This document shows positions 51,547-60,710 of a stretch of 64,000 nt of DNA, piece by piece. The first letter of the stretch is position 1, and every line of letters starts with the position of its first letter. The translations under genes and the position numbers were made by a program. Source of the DNA: Pedococcus sp031456495 (GTDB lineage Bacteria; Actinomycetota; Actinomycetes; Actinomycetales; Dermatophilaceae); contig NZ_JAVDUW010000002.1 of NCBI RefSeq assembly GCF_031456495.1, forward strand, positions 744,001 through 808,000. The letters run 5' to 3'. Below the pieces are notes generated by a model. That model made no database searches, was not told the origin of the DNA, and worked only from the letters and a program-made list of their open reading frames with translations.

Positions 51547-51860
51547 GTGCCGAGGACCTCGAGAAGTACGAGTCCGAGATGGAGCTGCAGCTCTACCGCG
51601 AGTACCGGGACGTCGTGGGGCTGTTCAGCCACGTCGTGGAGACCGAGCGCCGGTTCTACCTGTGCAACTCCGTGGACGTGAAGGTGCGCTCGGACGGGGG
51701 CGAGGTCTACTTCGACGTCACCATGCAGGACGCGTGGGTGTGGGACATCTACCGTCCGGCCCGGTTCGCGAAGCAGGTGCGGGTCGTGACGTTCAAGGAC
51801 GTCAACGTCGAGGAGCTCGCCAAGTCCGACCTCGAGCTGCCCAAGGGCGAGGGCTTCTAG
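51543..51860 (+). CDS. DUF2469 family protein
   Basis: A 105-residue actinobacterial protein of the DUF2469 family: MSAEDLEKYESEMELQLYRE then YRDVVGLFSHVVETERRFYLCN and a beta-rich second half. Its function is unknown. ATG overlaps the rnhB stop (ATGA). The order rnhB-DUF2469-yraN-comM-dprA is conserved in Actinobacteria, which supports the call. Confidence 0.92.
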   Translation: MSAEDLEKYESEMELQLYREYRDVVGLFSHVVETERRFYLCNSVDVKVRSDGGEVYFDVTMQDAWVWDIYRPARFAKQVRVVTFKDVNVEELAKSDLELPKGEGF

Positions 51861-51866
51861 CTCCTT

Positions 51867-51905
51867 CGTCCACAGGCCGGCGGAACCGTCGGCGCCGTCC
51901 ACAGG
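51867..51905 (+). other. Two GTCCACAGG boxes
   Basis: CGTCCACAGG occurs at 51867-51876 and again at 51896-51905, 29 bp apart, in the 97-bp gap before yraN. They differ by one base or two from the DnaA-box core TTGTCCACA. A further GTCCACAGG lies at about 57928-57936 near the M23 gene. There is no AT-rich unwinding region, so this is not an origin. Confidence 0.3.
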
Positions 51906-51957
51906 GCGTGCGGCCCGGGCTGTCGTGGTGGCCCCTGCGGGCCGGACGCTGGGCGGC

Positions 51958-52332
51958 ATGACGGACGGTGCGGACGACCCGCGACGAGCGCTCGGCAGGT
52001 ACGGCGAGCAGCTGGCGGCGCGGTACCTGGGGGAGCGCGGGCTCACGGTGCTCGACCGCAACTGGCGGTGCGCCCACGGCGAGATCGACCTCGTGGCGCG
52101 CGACGGCGACTGTCTCGTGTTCTGCGAGGTCAAGACCCGGCGCTCGCAGCGCTTCGGTGCGCCGGTGGAGGCGGTCGACCGGCGCAAGGCCGCGCGGTTG
52201 CGGCGGCTCGCCGCGGCGTGGCTGCAGGCCCACGACGAGCATGCCGACCGGGTGCGCATCGACGTCATCGGGATCCTGCGACCGAGGGTCGGCCCGGCGG
52301 TCGTGCGCCACCTGCAGGGGGTGGGGTCGTGA
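51958..52332 (+). CDS. yraN: YraN family (UPF0102) protein
   Basis: A 124-residue protein with a restriction-endonuclease-like fold. The candidate active-site residues are Glu and Asp/Glu-x-Lys: GRYGEQLAARYLGERGL, NWRCAHGEIDLVARDGDCLVFCEVKTRRS (EVK). The biochemical role is not settled. ATG 51958 is used. It is the first gene of the yraN-comM-dprA group linked to DNA uptake or processing in many bacteria. Confidence 0.92.
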   Translation: MTDGADDPRRALGRYGEQLAARYLGERGLTVLDRNWRCAHGEIDLVARDGDCLVFCEVKTRRSQRFGAPVEAVDRRKAARLRRLAAAWLQAHDEHADRVRIDVIGILRPRVGPAVVRHLQGVGS

Positions 52333-53873
52333 CGTTCGGGTCGACCCGGTCGGTGACGCTCGAGGGCCTGACGGGTGCCGTGGTGGAGGTGGAGGCGCAC
52401 CTGTCCGGCGGGCTCCCGGCGTTCCTGCTCAGCGGGCTGCCCGACACGGCGTGCTCGCAGGCGCCGAGCAGGGTCAAGGCCGCCGCGGCCAGCATCGGCC
52501 GGTCGCTGCAGCAGGACCGCATCACGGTCAACCTGTCGCCGGCGTCCATCCCCAAGAACGGCAGCGGCTTCGACCTGCCCATCGCCGTCAGCGTCGCGGC
52601 GGCCCTCGACCTGGTCCCCGCCGAGGTCGTGCGACCCGTCGTCCACCTGGGTGAGCTCGGCCTCGACGGGTCGGTGCGGGCCGTCCGGGGAGTGCTGCCG
52701 GCGGTGTTGGCCGCTGCCCGGGCGGGGTGCACCGACGTCGTCGTCCCCGTCGCGAACGCCGCCGAGGCGGCCCTGGTGCCCGACGTGCGCGTGCACGCCG
52801 TGCGACACCTCGCCGACCTCATCGCCGCGTATGCCGCGTGCTCGCCGGGCGACCCGCTCCAGGTCGGCGTGGCGGTCCCGGCTGCGCAGGAGGTGGGCGG
52901 TCCCGTGGCCCCGCCGGACCTGGCCGACGTGGTCGGCCAGGAGGAGCCGCGGAGGGCGCTCGAGCTGGCAGCCGCCGGCGGTCACCACCTGTTCCTGCTG
53001 GGACCACCCGGGTCGGGCAAGACGATGCTCGCCGAGCGTCTCGTCACGATCATGCCGAGGCTCACGCGCGAGCAGTCGATCGACGTGCTGGCCGTGCGCT
53101 CGCTGCTCGGTGTGACGGCCGCCGAGCTGGACCTGGCCGGCGTGCCGCCGTTCGTCGCGCCGCACCACAGCGCCACCCAGGCCGCCGTGATCGGCGGGGG
53201 CAGCGGGGTCGTGCGTCCCGGGGCGATCAGCCAGGCCCACCACGGTGTGCTCTTCCTCGACGAGGCTCCCGAGTTCAAGGTCGGGGCGCTGCAGGCGCTG
53301 CGCCAGCCGCTCGAGTCCGGTCACGTCGTCGTGGCCAGGGCCCGGTCTGCGGTCCGGTTCCCGGCGCGCTTCCAGCTCGTGATGGCGGCGAACCCCTGCC
53401 CGTGCGGGCTGGGCTTCGGCAAGGGCGTCGGCTGCTCCTGCTCGCCGAAGGCCAAGCGCGGCTACCTCGCGCGGCTGTCGGGACCGCTCCTCGACCGCGT
53501 CGACCTGCAGGTCCAGGTACCTGCCATCACCCGGTCCTCGATGGTGACCGGCGGCGGGGAGCCGAGCGCCGCCGTGGCCGAGCGCGTCGCCCGGGCGCGG
53601 GCGGCGCAGACCGAGCGGTGGGCCGCGACGCCGTGGCGCCTCAACAGCCACGTCCCGGGCGCACGCCTGCGCCGCACGCCGTGGCGGCTCCCGAGCTCGA
53701 CCACGGTCGACATCGACCGCGCCCTGGACCGTGGTGCCCTCACCCTGCGCGGGTACGACCGGGTGCTCCGCGTGGGCTGGACGATGGCCGACCTCGCCGG
53801 CCGGTCCCGGCCGGGGCGTGACGACCTCGGCCAGGCGCTGACGTTCCGCAGCCAGGGTGCGGTGGCCGCATGA
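52329..53873 (+). CDS. comM: YifB/ComM-type Mg-chelatase-like AAA ATPase
   Basis: A 514-residue AAA+ ATPase. The N-terminal Lon-like substrate domain has EGLTGAVVEVEAHLSGGLPAF. The ATPase core has GPPGSGKTMLAERL (about 219-232) and LFLDEAPEF as Walker B; a Zn-like CPCGLGFGKGVGCSC follows, then the Mg-chelatase C-terminal domain. In transformable bacteria ComM is a helicase that aids branch migration during DNA integration. GTG overlaps yraN's stop and TGA overlaps dprA's ATG. Confidence 0.93.
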   Translation: MTFGSTRSVTLEGLTGAVVEVEAHLSGGLPAFLLSGLPDTACSQAPSRVKAAAASIGRSLQQDRITVNLSPASIPKNGSGFDLPIAVSVAAALDLVPAEVVRPVVHLGELGLDGSVRAVRGVLPAVLAAARAGCTDVVVPVANAAEAALVPDVRVHAVRHLADLIAAYAACSPGDPLQVGVAVPAAQEVGGPVAPPDLADVVGQEEPRRALELAAAGGHHLFLLGPPGSGKTMLAERLVTIMPRLTREQSIDVLAVRSLLGVTAAELDLAGVPPFVAPHHSATQAAVIGGGSGVVRPGAISQAHHGVLFLDEAPEFKVGALQALRQPLESGHVVVARARSAVRFPARFQLVMAANPCPCGLGFGKGVGCSCSPKAKRGYLARLSGPLLDRVDLQVQVPAITRSSMVTGGGEPSAAVAERVARARAAQTERWAATPWRLNSHVPGARLRRTPWRLPSSTTVDIDRALDRGALTLRGYDRVLRVGWTMADLAGRSRPGRDDLGQALTFRSQGAVAA

Positions 53874-55138
53874 GCCGGCAGCCGGGTCCCGACGGGCCCG
53901 TTCGCGGTGCCGTCCCGCCCGGTGGGCGGTGGCCGCGTGCGTCGGAACGCCCCACGGCGGACGGTGCGTCGCGTGCCGACGCCTCGCCTGCCGAGGTGCG
54001 ACATTGCCTCGAGCGTGTCCTGCGGCAGGTCGACGACGAGCGCACGGCCCGGATCGCGTGGGCTCGACTGTCGGAGCCGGAGGACCCGGTGGTCGCCCAG
54101 CTGGTGGCGGGCGGCGGGGCCCTCGGCGCGCTGCACGGCCTCGACCCGGACGGCGAGCTGGCACGCCGGCTCCATCCCCGGCTCGCCGAGCTGGACCTGA
54201 CCTGCGAGCCGCGGATCCTGGCGGCCCTCTCCGCGCGGGTCGTCGTGCCGGGGGACGACGAGTGGCCCCCCGGCGTCGAGGACCTCGTCCCGCCGCTGTG
54301 CCTGTGGGTGCGCGGCCCGGCCGACCTCGCGACCGTGGGCGAGCGGAGCGTCGCCCTCGTGGGGGCACGCGCCGCGACCGGGTACGGGCTGCACGCGACC
54401 GGGTACGGGCTGCACATGGCCCGTGAGCTCGGGGCAGGCCTGGCCGAGCGCGGCTTCGCCGTCGTGTCCGGCGCGGCGTACGGGATCGACGCGGCGGCCC
54501 ACGAGGGCGCCCTCGTCGCTGGGGGAACCACGGTCGCCGTGTTGGCTGGAGGCATCGACCGCGCCTACCCGGCTGGTCACGCCGGGCTGCTCGACCGCAT
54601 CGCCCGTGCTGGTGCGGTGGTCAGCGAGGTGCCGCCGGGGAGCGCACCCACGCGCTGGCGGTTCCTGAGCCGCAACCGGCTGATCGCGACGCTCGCGCGT
54701 GGCACGGTGGTCGTGGAGGCCGGGCTCCGGTCGGGGTCTGGCAACACCGCGCGGCACGCGCGGGAGGCCCGCCGCGTGGTGGGGGCCGTGCCGGGTCCCG
54801 TGACCTCTGCGGCGTCGGCCGGGTGCCACGTGCTGATCCGCGACGGTGCCGAGCTCGTGACCGACGTCGGCGAGGTGGTCGAGCTCGTAGGAAGGGTCGG
54901 TGAGCTGGCCCCCGTGAAGCGCGCTGCGGTCGACCCGGCCGACCTGCTCGACCCGGTGCACCGGCGGGCATTGGACGCGCTGCCGCATCGTGGCGCCCTC
55001 GGGGTCGAGGCGCTCGCGGCCCGGGCCGGGCTCAGCGCCGCGCAGGCACTCGCCGCGCTCGGCGTGCTGGAGCTCGAGGGGCTGTGCCAGCGACAGCGCG
55101 GTGGGTGGCGCAAGGCACCGACGACCGCGCCCGAGTAG
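53870..55138 (+). CDS. dprA: DNA-processing protein DprA
   Basis: A 422-residue DprA that protects incoming single-stranded DNA and loads RecA. The Rossmann-like core has VALVGARAAT, VVSGAAYGIDAAAHEGAL, VLAGGIDRAYPAGH and RFLSRNRLIATLARGTVVVEA, and a C-terminal winged-helix-like domain ends near RGGWRKAP. Residues 169-175 (ATGYGLH) are exactly duplicated at 176-182 because of a 21-bp tandem repeat. The extra loop falls just after the first core strand and keeps the frame. ATG overlaps comM's stop. Confidence 0.93.
   Translation: MSRQPGPDGPVRGAVPPGGRWPRASERPTADGASRADASPAEVRHCLERVLRQVDDERTARIAWARLSEPEDPVVAQLVAGGGALGALHGLDPDGELARRLHPRLAELDLTCEPRILAALSARVVVPGDDEWPPGVEDLVPPLCLWVRGPADLATVGERSVALVGARAATGYGLHATGYGLHMARELGAGLAERGFAVVSGAAYGIDAAAHEGALVAGGTTVAVLAGGIDRAYPAGHAGLLDRIARAGAVVSEVPPGSAPTRWRFLSRNRLIATLARGTVVVEAGLRSGSGNTARHAREARRVVGAVPGPVTSAASAGCHVLIRDGAELVTDVGEVVELVGRVGELAPVKRAAVDPADLLDPVHRRALDALPHRGALGVEALAARAGLSAAQALAALGVLELEGLCQRQRGGWRKAPTTAPE
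54374..54415 (+). repeat. Exact 21-bp tandem duplication inside dprA
   Basis: The 21-bp unit 54374-54394 is repeated identically at 54395-54415. It encodes ATGYGLH twice, in frame, so the gene stays open. Identity in both copies points to a recent event or ongoing slippage. Confidence 0.9.
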
Positions 55139-55196
55139 GTGCTGCTGCGCGGTGCGGCGGCTTGTCCCGGGACGGCGGTCCTGCGACGGTGGGCCG

Positions 55197-56111
55197 GTGG
55201 ACGGGCAGAGCGCCGAGGCGGTGACGGCGTACGAGCGGCACCTGCGCAGCGAGCGCGGCCGGTCCGAGCACACGATCCGCGCCTACCTCGGCGACCTCCG
55301 CCACCTCGTGCAGTTCCTCGAGGACGAGTGCGGCGTCACGTCCCTGGGAGAGGTCCGGCTGGCGGACCTGCGGTCCTGGCTCGCTCGTCAGGCGCAGTCC
55401 GGGGCGGCGCGCTCGACGGTGGCCCGACGGGCGGCGTCGGCCCGGGGCTTCCTGGGCTGGGCCACCCGTACCGGACGCATCCCGGCCGACCCGTCCCTGC
55501 GGCTGGCGTCGCCGTCCCGCAGCTCGCGGCTGCCGGAGGTCCTCAAGCCGGCGCAGGCCACGGCCCTGCTCGACGTCGCCGCCGTGGCCAGCGACGACGA
55601 GGACCCCATGCACCTGCGGAACCGTGCCGCGCTCGAGCTGCTGTACGCGAGCGGCATCCGCGTCGGGGAGCTCACCGCCCTGGACGTCGACGACGTCGAC
55701 CTCGCCACGGGAGTCGCGCGCGTCATGGGCAAGGGCGGCAAGGAGCGCACGGTGCCGTTCGGGGCTCCTGCCCGGGAGGCGGTGGAGGCGTGGCTCGTCC
55801 GCGGACGACCCCAGGTGGTGACACCCGCGAGCGGTCCCGCGCTGCTCCTGGGCCGTCGCGGCCGGCGGGCCGACCCCAGGCAGGTCCGGGCCGCGCTGCA
55901 CGAGCTGCTCCGGCACGTCCCGGACGCCCCCGACCTCGGACCGCACGGGCTGAGGCACAGCGCGGCCACCCACCTGCTCGAGGGTGGCGCGGACCTGCGC
56001 CTGGTCCAGGAGCTGCTCGGCCACGCCTCGCTCGCGACGACCCAGATCTACACGCACGTCTCGGTCGACCGGCTCAAGCAGTCGTACCGCCAGGCCCACC
56101 CGCGCGCCTGA
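55197..56111 (+). CDS. xerC: Tyrosine recombinase XerC
   Basis: A 304-residue tyrosine recombinase that, with XerD, resolves chromosome dimers at dif. The N-terminal SAM-like domain has RSERGRSEHTIRAYLGDLRHL. Catalytic residues: Arg in ASGIRVGEL, Lys near GKGGKERTVPF, HGLRHSAATHLL (His-x-x-Arg), LLGHASLATTQIYTHV (His and the nucleophile Tyr). GTG 55197 gives the usual N-terminal length. There is no linked mobile element, and comM-dprA-xerC order fits a housekeeping role. Confidence 0.92.
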   Translation: MDGQSAEAVTAYERHLRSERGRSEHTIRAYLGDLRHLVQFLEDECGVTSLGEVRLADLRSWLARQAQSGAARSTVARRAASARGFLGWATRTGRIPADPSLRLASPSRSSRLPEVLKPAQATALLDVAAVASDDEDPMHLRNRAALELLYASGIRVGELTALDVDDVDLATGVARVMGKGGKERTVPFGAPAREAVEAWLVRGRPQVVTPASGPALLLGRRGRRADPRQVRAALHELLRHVPDAPDLGPHGLRHSAATHLLEGGADLRLVQELLGHASLATTQIYTHVSVDRLKQSYRQAHPRA

Positions 56112-56276
56112 GGGCCGGGTCAAGAGCGGGCGGGCCACCGGCGGGCGGGTCTCGCGCAGAGCCCCCCCGCCCGTGGGCGTGGCGCGGGCCGCCTCCCGGC
56201 GGGCTGGGAGCACAATGGCGCCGGACCGTGCGACGGAGGGCGTCGTGCACCGGGACGCAGGGAGGGGTGACGCGGC

Positions 56277-57110
56277 GTGGGCGACCATCCCCACCATCCC
56301 GCTCCCGTCCGGCGCCGCAGGCGGGGTCCGAGCCGCCGCGTGAGGCTGCGCCGCACGCTCGCCGGCGCGCTGGTCCTCGCCCTGCTCACCGTGGTGACGG
56401 TGCGCCTCGTGGGTCGAGGTGAGCCGGAGACGCCGACGGCAGCGCGGTCGTCCTCGACCAGCAGCCCGACGGCACGCGCCACCACGCCTGCACCGACAGT
56501 GGCGCCCGGCAACGACGACGGGGAGCCCAGCGCGCAGGCCACGTCCGGCGAACCGGCAGGGGTGCCCCAGAACGGCACCGGGAAGATCCGCGTGGTCGCC
56601 GTGCCGGCCGTGGCCAACGAGGCCGCCGGGCGCACGGTGCGCTACACCGTCGAGATCGAGGGCGGCCTCGACGTCGAGGAGTCCGACGTCGCGCGCACCG
56701 TGCAGTCCGTGCTGCTCGACCCCCGCGGCTGGCAGAAGGTCGACGGCATCCGGTTCGTCAACGTCACCCCAGCCCAGGCTGCTGCCGGTGCGCGCGTCGA
56801 CATCCGGGTCACGCTCGCCAGCCCGGGCCTGACCGACAAGCTGTGCGCCCCGATGCGCACGCTGTCGCAGGTCTCGTGCTGGAACGGCCAGCGCTCGGTC
56901 CTGAACTTCCGCCGCTGGGCGCTCGGCGACGACAGCTACGGCAAGGACGTCGCCCGGTACCGGGTGTACCAGGTGAACCACGAGGTCGGGCACGGGCTCG
57001 GCCACCAGCACCGCAGCTGCCCGGGCAGGGGCGAGCGTGCTCCGGTCATGGTCCAGCAGACGCTGTCCCTCGGCGGCTGCAAGCCCTGGCCCTACCCGAC
57101 GGGCGCCTGA
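56277..57110 (+). CDS. DUF3152 membrane/secreted metallopeptidase-like protein
   Basis: A 277-residue protein with a basic cytosolic N-terminus, one membrane or signal helix (LAGALVLALLTVVTVRLV, about 28-45), a Ser/Thr/Pro linker and a C-terminal domain of the DUF3152 type. NHEVGHGLGHQHRSCPG contains HExxH, the zinc peptidase motif, plus a third His. The substrate is unknown. GTG 56277 has GGGAGGGG about 9 nt upstream. The 165-bp gap 56112-56276 shows no gene. Confidence 0.85.
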   Translation: MGDHPHHPAPVRRRRRGPSRRVRLRRTLAGALVLALLTVVTVRLVGRGEPETPTAARSSSTSSPTARATTPAPTVAPGNDDGEPSAQATSGEPAGVPQNGTGKIRVVAVPAVANEAAGRTVRYTVEIEGGLDVEESDVARTVQSVLLDPRGWQKVDGIRFVNVTPAQAAAGARVDIRVTLASPGLTDKLCAPMRTLSQVSCWNGQRSVLNFRRWALGDDSYGKDVARYRVYQVNHEVGHGLGHQHRSCPGRGERAPVMVQQTLSLGGCKPWPYPTGA

Positions 57111-57141
57111 GCCGCTCCGCGCCAGGGATGCCGGCAGTGGC

Positions 57142-57876
57142 TCAGGGACCGTCGCGCCAGAGCGGCAGCAGCCGTACCCGCACGGGCCCGAGCAGCGTCA
57201 TCGGGTCGAGGTACTCGCGTCCCCGCAGCGCGCCGAGGTGCAGGCACGGGCTGGGGGAGCAGTGCGAGCCGGCGACCACGACCGTGCCGAGGACCTGACC
57301 GGCAGTGACCGTGTCCCCGGTCCGGACCGTGGCGTCCACCGGTTCGTAGGTCGACCGCAGGCCGTCCGGGTGGGCCACCGTCACGGTGGGTCGACCGGCG
57401 ATGACGCCCACGTGGGTGACCGTGCCGGCCGCCACGGCACGGACCGGCTGCCCAATCGCGGACGCCAGGTCCACCCCGCGGTGGCCGGCACCCCACGTCG
57501 ACCGCGGCGCGGCGAAGGGACGGGCAACGCGCGGTCGTGGGGTCAACGGCCACTGCCACCTCCCCCGCGGAGCTGGAGCGACCAGCCCGACCCGCGGCCC
57601 CCCGATGTCCGTGCGCCCGGCCCGGGCACTCCCGACAGCGGCACGACTGCCTGCGCCACCCTCGACGGAGGCAGCCGGCCCCACCGGCGCGAGCCCAGCG
57701 GCGGGCGCCACCGGATCGGGCGCGACGGCGGAGCCCGGCACGCCGGCACCCGGAGACGGTGCGGACGTGGACCTGGCTCCGGTCACGGCTGCCCCGGTCA
57801 CGGCTACCCCGGCCACGAGGACCGAAGCCCCGAGGGCCGAGGCCACGACCGGGACCATGCTGCGCGCGATGCTCAT
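57142..57876 (-). CDS. M23-family peptidase (LytM-like), secreted
   Basis: A 244-residue secreted peptidase. Starting at ATG 57876 gives a signal peptide (MSIARSMVPVVASALGASVL); an upstream start would add 24 residues. An Ala/Pro-rich linker precedes the LytM domain: HRGVDLA gives His and Asp, GRPTVTVAHPDG the strand, and SHCSPSPCLHLGAL the last His. It probably cuts peptidoglycan or activates other hydrolases. In other Actinobacteria an M23 gene sits next to rpsB, divergent from it; here four genes lie between. Confidence 0.88.
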   Translation of the reverse strand: MSIARSMVPVVASALGASVLVAGVAVTGAAVTGARSTSAPSPGAGVPGSAVAPDPVAPAAGLAPVGPAASVEGGAGSRAAVGSARAGRTDIGGPRVGLVAPAPRGRWQWPLTPRPRVARPFAAPRSTWGAGHRGVDLASAIGQPVRAVAAGTVTHVGVIAGRPTVTVAHPDGLRSTYEPVDATVRTGDTVTAGQVLGTVVVAGSHCSPSPCLHLGALRGREYLDPMTLLGPVRVRLLPLWRDGP

Positions 57877-58010
57877 CCGACCAGCGTGGTGGGCAACGGC
57901 TGACGACCCCACCACCGTCGTGAGTGCCTGTGGACGACCTCGCCGCACCCACGAGCGTGTGGAGGACGTCGTCCGAGACGACCCGACCCGGCTGGTTCGG
58001 CCCCGGCCGG

Positions 58011-59180
58011 TCAGCCGGTGGGGTTGCGCACGGCGCCCAGCCGGGCGACCGCGTCGTGCAGCACCTCGTCGCGTTTGCAGAACGCGAACCGCACCAGCGT
58101 CCGCGCGGCGTCGACGTCGTCGTGGAACACCGACACCGGTACCCCCACGACCCCGGCCCGGCCCGGCAGCTCGCGGCAGAACTCCAGGGCGTCGACCGCC
58201 CCCAGCGGCGCCGCGTCCGCCACGACGAAGTAGGTGCCCGCCGGCACCGACACCTCGAGTCCGGCCCCGCGCAGCCCGGCCACGAGCAGGTCGCGCTTGG
58301 CCTGCAGCGACGAGGACAGCCCGGCATACACGTCGTCACCGAGGCTCAGCGCCACGGCGACGGCAGGCTGGAACGGTCCCGAGCCGACGAACGTGAGGAA
58401 CTGCTTCACCGCCCGCACCGCGGCCACCGCCTCGGCCGGCCCGCTCACCCAGCCGACCTTCCACCCGGTCGCCGAGAACGTCTTGCCGGCCGAGGAGATC
58501 GTCAGCGTCCGGTCCCACATGCCCGGCAGCGTCGCGACCGGCACGTGCTCGACCCCGTCGAACACGAGGTGCTCGTAGACCTCGTCGGTGACGACCCACG
58601 CGTCGTGCTCGCGGGCCAGGGCGCAGACGAGCTCGAGCTCCTCGCGGCTGAACACCTTGCCGGTCGGGTTGTGCGGCGTGTTGAGCAGCACCAGCCGCGT
58701 GCGCGGCGAGAACGCCGCCCGCAGGGACGCCTCGTCGACCGTGAAGTCGGGGAAACGCAGCACCGACGTCCGCCGGGACGCGCCCGCCAGGGCGATCGAC
58801 GCGGCATACGAGTCGTAGTAGGGCTCGAACGTCACGACCTCGTCGCCCGGCTCGCACAGGGCGAGGATCGTCGCGGCGATCGCCTCGGTCGCGCCCACGG
58901 TGACGAGCACCTCGCGGCGCGGGTCGAGGTCGATGCCGTAGAAGCGCTTCTGGTGTGCCGCAACGGCATCGAGCAGCTCGGGCACCCCGGGGCCGGGTGG
59001 GTACTGGTTGCGTCCGGCGTCGATCGCGGCCTTGGCGGCGTCGAGCATCACGCGCGGACCGTCGGTGTCCGGGAAGCCCTGGCCGAGGTTGACCGCACCG
59101 TGCTCGGTGGCCAGCGCGGTCATCTCCGCGAAGATCGTCGAGCCGAACCCCTGCATGCGCGCCACCAGCGGACTACCCAT
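58011..59180 (-). CDS. Pyridoxal phosphate-dependent class I/II aminotransferase
   Basis: A 389-residue aminotransferase. Key features are the NLGQGFPDTDGP opening, NTPHNPTGKVFS, the aspartate in TDEVYEHLVFDG, and the PLP lysine in SSAGKTFSATGWKVGW (Lys near residue 228). The opening and these blocks recall N-succinyldiaminopimelate aminotransferase (DapC-like) and methionine/kynurenine aminotransferases. The exact substrate is not certain. TAGCCT lies 6 nt before the ATG on its strand, suggesting a leaderless mRNA. It is divergent from the glycosyltransferase gene. Confidence 0.85.
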   Translation of the reverse strand: MGSPLVARMQGFGSTIFAEMTALATEHGAVNLGQGFPDTDGPRVMLDAAKAAIDAGRNQYPPGPGVPELLDAVAAHQKRFYGIDLDPRREVLVTVGATEAIAATILALCEPGDEVVTFEPYYDSYAASIALAGASRRTSVLRFPDFTVDEASLRAAFSPRTRLVLLNTPHNPTGKVFSREELELVCALAREHDAWVVTDEVYEHLVFDGVEHVPVATLPGMWDRTLTISSAGKTFSATGWKVGWVSGPAEAVAAVRAVKQFLTFVGSGPFQPAVAVALSLGDDVYAGLSSSLQAKRDLLVAGLRGAGLEVSVPAGTYFVVADAAPLGAVDALEFCRELPGRAGVVGVPVSVFHDDVDAARTLVRFAFCKRDEVLHDAVARLGAVRNPTG

Positions 59181-59186
59181 CTGCGC

Positions 59187-59192
59187 AGGCTA
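59187..59192 (-). promoter_or_regulatory. -10 box of a probable leaderless promoter for the aminotransferase
   Basis: On the minus strand TAGCCT is 6 nt before ATG 59180. It matches the spacing seen on the plus strand elsewhere. Confidence 0.5.
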
Positions 59193-59274
59193 GCCGCCGT
59201 GCCCCCTGCGGCGCCCGACACGGTGCATGGCCGCTGCAGGTTCCCGCCACGGCCCAGCCGTGCCAGCATGAGGT

Positions 59275-60693
59275 GTGCGCGAGGTGGCGATCGCGCCGGT
59301 GCCACTGGACCGGCTCGGCGCGTTGCTCGACCCCCAGCGGGCACAACGGCTTGCGGGGGCAGCCGACCGCGCCCGGTCCCTGTTCGCCGGCCGCACGCTG
59401 TGGAACGTCAACGCCACGGCGACCGGAGGCGGTGTCGCGGAGATGCTCCTCGCCCTCCTCGCGTACAGCCGGGGCGCGGGCGTCGACGCCCGGTGGCTGG
59501 TTCTCGACGCCGACCCCGAGTTCTTCGCGATCACCAAGCGCCTGCACAACGTCCTGCACGGCAGCCCGGGCGACGGTGGCCCCCTCGGCCCGGCCGAGGC
59601 GGCCCACTACCGGGAAGCCCTTGCCCACAACGCCGAGAGCCTCCGTGCCCTCGTGCGCCCCGGAGACTTCGTGCTGCTCCACGACCCCCAGACGGCCGGG
59701 CTCGTGCCCGCCGCACGGGAGGCGCGGGCGGCCTGCGTCATCTGGCGCTGCCACATCGGCCGGGACGAGCAGGACGACCTGACCCGCAGCGGCTGGGAGT
59801 TCCTCCGGCCGCACCTCGGCGACGTGGACGCGCTCGTCTTCTCCCGGCGCCAGTACGCCCCGGACTGGGTGCCCGCCGAGCGCCTCGCCGTGATCCCGCC
59901 CTCGCTCGACCCCTTCACCGCCAAGAACGCCGAGCTCTCGCCCGCGGACGTCGACGCCGCCCTGCGCCGGGCCGCCCTGGTGCTCGCACCCAAGGACCAC
60001 GGCTCGCTGCGGTTCCGTCGGCGCGACGGCTCGTGGGGGACGGTGCGCCCACACCGCGACCTCACCCTCGACACGGGCCCGGTCGACGCCGAGTCACGCC
60101 TCGTGCTCCAGATCAGCCGGTGGGACCACCTCAAGGACATGGGCGGCGTGCTGCGGGCGTTCGCCGACCACCTCCCCGACCTCCCGCGAGACACCCACCT
60201 CGTCCTGGCCGGGCCGGACGTCACGGGGGTGGGGGACGACCCGGAAGGCGCCCAGGTGCTCGCCGAGTGCCGAGCCCAGTGGGGCTGCCTGCCCGCGGAG
60301 GCGCGGCGCCGGGCGCACCTCGTGTGCCTGCCCATGGACGACATCGACGAGAACGCCCACCTCGTCAACGCCCTGCAGCGACGGGCCGCCGTCGTGGTCC
60401 AGAAGAGCCTCGTGGAGGGCTTCGGGCTCACCGTCACCGAGCCCATGTGGAAGGCGCGCCCGGTCGTGGCCTCGGCCGTCGGCGGCATCAACGACCAGGT
60501 CGTGCACGGGCGCAGCGGCCTGCTCGTCCGCGACCCCACCGACCTCGACGCCTTCGCCGCAGCGGTGCGGGACCTGCTCGTCGACGAGGAGTACGCCCGG
60601 CGGCTGGGCACGGGCGCACGCGAGCGGGTGCGCGACCTGTTCCTCGGCGACCGCCACCTCGTGCAGTACGGGGACCTGTTCGAGCGGCTCTGA
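59275..60693 (+). CDS. TreT-like GT4 glycosyltransferase (trehalose synthase type)
   Basis: A 472-residue GT4 retaining glycosyltransferase. Group features: LWNVNATATGGGVAEMLLAL near the N-terminus, VIWRCHIGRD (about 157-166), LDTGP...VLQISRWDHLKDMGG, and VVQKSLVEGFGLTVTEPMW with the nucleotide-binding Glu. TreT makes trehalose from glucose and ADP- or UDP-glucose; trehalose phosphorylase-like GT4s are similar. GTG 59275 (or 59284) is the start. The gene is divergent from the aminotransferase, and there are no other trehalose genes nearby. Confidence 0.8.
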   Translation: MREVAIAPVPLDRLGALLDPQRAQRLAGAADRARSLFAGRTLWNVNATATGGGVAEMLLALLAYSRGAGVDARWLVLDADPEFFAITKRLHNVLHGSPGDGGPLGPAEAAHYREALAHNAESLRALVRPGDFVLLHDPQTAGLVPAAREARAACVIWRCHIGRDEQDDLTRSGWEFLRPHLGDVDALVFSRRQYAPDWVPAERLAVIPPSLDPFTAKNAELSPADVDAALRRAALVLAPKDHGSLRFRRRDGSWGTVRPHRDLTLDTGPVDAESRLVLQISRWDHLKDMGGVLRAFADHLPDLPRDTHLVLAGPDVTGVGDDPEGAQVLAECRAQWGCLPAEARRRAHLVCLPMDDIDENAHLVNALQRRAAVVVQKSLVEGFGLTVTEPMWKARPVVASAVGGINDQVVHGRSGLLVRDPTDLDAFAAAVRDLLVDEEYARRLGTGARERVRDLFLGDRHLVQYGDLFERL

Positions 60694-60697
60694 CCCG

Positions 60698-60703
60698 TAC
60701 GCT
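60698..60703 (+). promoter_or_regulatory. -10 box of a probable leaderless promoter
   Basis: TACGCT is 7 nt before ATG 60711, just after the glycosyltransferase stop at 60693. Confidence 0.45.
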
Positions 60704-60710
60704 TCCCGCC

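Noticed and set aside
51867..51905. GTCCACAGG boxes as a replication origin.
   Set aside because: Only two imperfect boxes, no AT-rich region, and no dnaA/dnaN nearby.
55197..56111. Tyrosine recombinase as a phage or island integrase.
   Set aside because: Sequence length and comM-dprA neighbourhood fit XerC; no tRNA, att repeats or phage genes are present.
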